Assembly (NCBI RefSeq): GCF_028769735.1
Contig: NC_088173.1
Span: forward strand, 11,553,038 to 11,617,037
Reading direction: 5' to 3'
Source: Zonotrichia leucophrys gambelii
Lineage: Eukaryota > Chordata > Aves > Passeriformes > Passerellidae
DNA length: 64,000 nucleotides
The notes under the pieces are model-generated. The model was not told the origin of the DNA and did not search any database. It was given only the letters and a program-made list of their open reading frames with translations. The first letter of the stretch is position 1, and the number at the start of each line of letters is the position of its first letter. This document shows, piece by piece, positions 62,631 through 64,000 of this stretch. Made by a program: the position numbers and the translations under genes.

Positions 62631-62746
62631 GATCTCCCTTACCTGGTTCTCCTCACTTGGCTGCTGACTCTGGTGTCCTCCTTATCTCTCCCCTCTGCCT
62701 CTGCTCTCATGCCTTGGAGTCATGTGTGGTTTCCTTTCCTCCTTAA
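62631..62746 (+). other. Candidate terminal exon
   Basis: Preceded by a strong acceptor (tccttttttttctgcag-like tract ending at 62630). Taken in phase 1 after 60889, the frame runs 38 codons, starting SPLPGSPHLAADSG after the joined glycine codon, to TAA at 62744-62746. Phase 0 is also open for 41 codons, so the open frame is weak evidence by itself. No AATAAA was seen soon after; only AATAAT-like words occur near 62815-62830. Confidence 0.2.
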
Positions 62747-63864
62747 CAGTAATTGATCTGCACTCCCCTTTCCTGTGAGGAAATCTTGCCCTCATGAAGA
62801 TTTAAGGATATAAAATAATGACTTGTTGCATAATAATTCAGCTTGTAATTGTTAATGCTGCTTTTACCAGGACTTCTCTCAGAGCAGAAAATCTTTCCTG
62901 CTCAGGACACAATGTGCTTAAAGGATGGACATAGTATGCACAAGGATCAGGTTTCTTTTGCCTTGCTTAATGTCAATATTTGGTTAGCATCTGACAAAAC
63001 AAATATATGTAAATTGAACATCTGACTTTATTTTCAAGATCACAGTACCTGTGACTTCAGACTTTCACAAAACCTCTCAGTGGGACTGGAATAGACACGT
63101 TCCTGCTGTAAAAGTTAGGTCTGCTGAATTGAACAGTTCTGACAAAGATTTTAAAGAACCAGGATTTCTCTCCATGAGAAGAAGGGAACAGTACGGAATA
63201 ATTTTTTTTAATCCTGGGACTAGGGGAAAAACAAGGGGAAGGAAGCATAAAGCTATTCCTCCAATACTTTTTAATTTAATATTTATATCATAGAAGGGTT
63301 TTGAGTTCAATCAGGCCAGCTTTCTGCTATGGACAGATTTTTCTGTTATTTAGACAAAGAAAGCTGGTACCCAAATACCTATGAAGTACAGTGTCTTGAC
63401 TCTGATTCGTGGAAATGCATCTCTGTATAAAGAAATATGGGTCAGATATTGCTGTTATATTTTTTAATATGGTGATGTGAGAAGATGGTTAGTGTTCTTC
63501 TCAGTTGCTGAATTCAGAAGCTTTAATAGTACTCCTTTAATTGGTTTACTGGTGAGGTCTCTCAGGATCCTGTGACATTTGCCTATGTCAAATGGCACTC
63601 AGAAACATGCCAAAAGGATTAAACACTTGTCTAGTTTCCAGGCTCTGATATTAGTGATCCCTATTCAAATATGTTATGGCATGGAAATGTTCTGCTTGAT
63701 AGGAAATTACAGAAAGCAAAAATTAGATAATTTCTTGAAACTGCTGGAATTTACACTGGGAACAGAGTAGATGGTATATAGGGTGCACATATTTGAAATT
63801 AAATTACCATTCTACTGAACCCCATCCTGTACGTGCCTCCACAGACATGAGAGAGATGTATGTA
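62747..63864. other. Unique non-coding sequence
   Basis: No recognisable gene or repeat. Overlapping 60-80-codon frames on both strands at 63051-63310 show no family signature. Confidence 0.5.
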
Positions 63865-63918
63865 AATTGTGGTTTCCAAAAGACGTGAGATAATTGTGGT
63901 TTCCAAAAGACGTGAGAT
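63865..63918. repeat. Perfect 27-bp tandem duplication
   Basis: A 27-base unit beginning aattgtggtttcc and ending gacgtgagat occurs at 63865-63891 and again at 63892-63918 with no mismatch. The lack of differences suggests a recent duplication or an assembly artefact. Confidence 0.95.
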
Positions 63919-64000
63919 TTGGACCAACTTTGGGCCAGTCCTTGCCCCTTTTAATATGTTGTCTTTTAGGCATACAACAGCCTCAAATGTTCTTGCAATG

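Noticed and set aside
1..64000. CRISPR array, operons, prophage or other bacterial systems
   Set aside because: No spaced direct repeats, no dense coding, and clear bird retroelements; the DNA is vertebrate nuclear sequence.

Overview
The window reads as AT-rich, CpG-poor vertebrate nuclear DNA from a bird, most likely a passerine (songbird). Four things point there. There are pieces of CR1 LINE retrotransposons, three of them recognisable. There is a short element with a tRNA-Ile-like head and a CR1-like tail, the layout of the passerine SINE known as TguSINE1. There are three solo LTRs of two bird endogenous-retrovirus families. Finally, open frames are short and scattered, with no bacterial-style gene packing. 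The species and chromosome cannot be read from the sequence.

No protein-coding gene can be called with confidence. The window looks like a gene desert or the inside of one or more long introns. The longest open frames are explained by repeats: a 193-codon frame lies antisense in a CR1, 175- and 162-codon frames lie on the two strands of a (TTCCC)n satellite, and a 140-codon frame lies in an LTR. What remains is a 136-codon frame with three hydrophobic segments (24733-25143), a splice-flanked open segment (60757-60889) that could join in frame to another (62631-62746), and a weaker splice-flanked segment (45586-45739). All three are candidates only.

Layout: 1-8.6 kb is unique AT-rich DNA with a T-rich tract. 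A minus-strand solo LTR lies at 8.65-9.2 kb. A plus-strand solo LTR at 12.80-13.19 kb has a near-perfect 6-bp target-site duplication. A ~300-bp (TTCCC)n tract lies at 17.19-17.49 kb. A second LTR of the first family lies at 22.05-22.63 kb, also on the minus strand. The 136-codon frame and several hairpins or palindromes lie at 24.7-27.1 kb. A retroposon cluster follows at 31.3-35.0 kb: the SINE, a CR1 fragment and a ~1.2-kb CR1, all on the minus strand. A GC-rich block of unknown class lies at 35.8-36.4 kb. From 36.5 to 52.8 kb the sequence is mostly unique. A plus-strand CR1 3' end lies at 52.9-53.0 kb, an old local duplication at 57.0/57.8 kb, the candidate exons at 60.8 and 62.6 kb, and a perfect 27-bp tandem repeat at 63.87 kb.

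Family names come from remembered consensus sequences, not from a database search. Boundaries of diverged elements are approximate.
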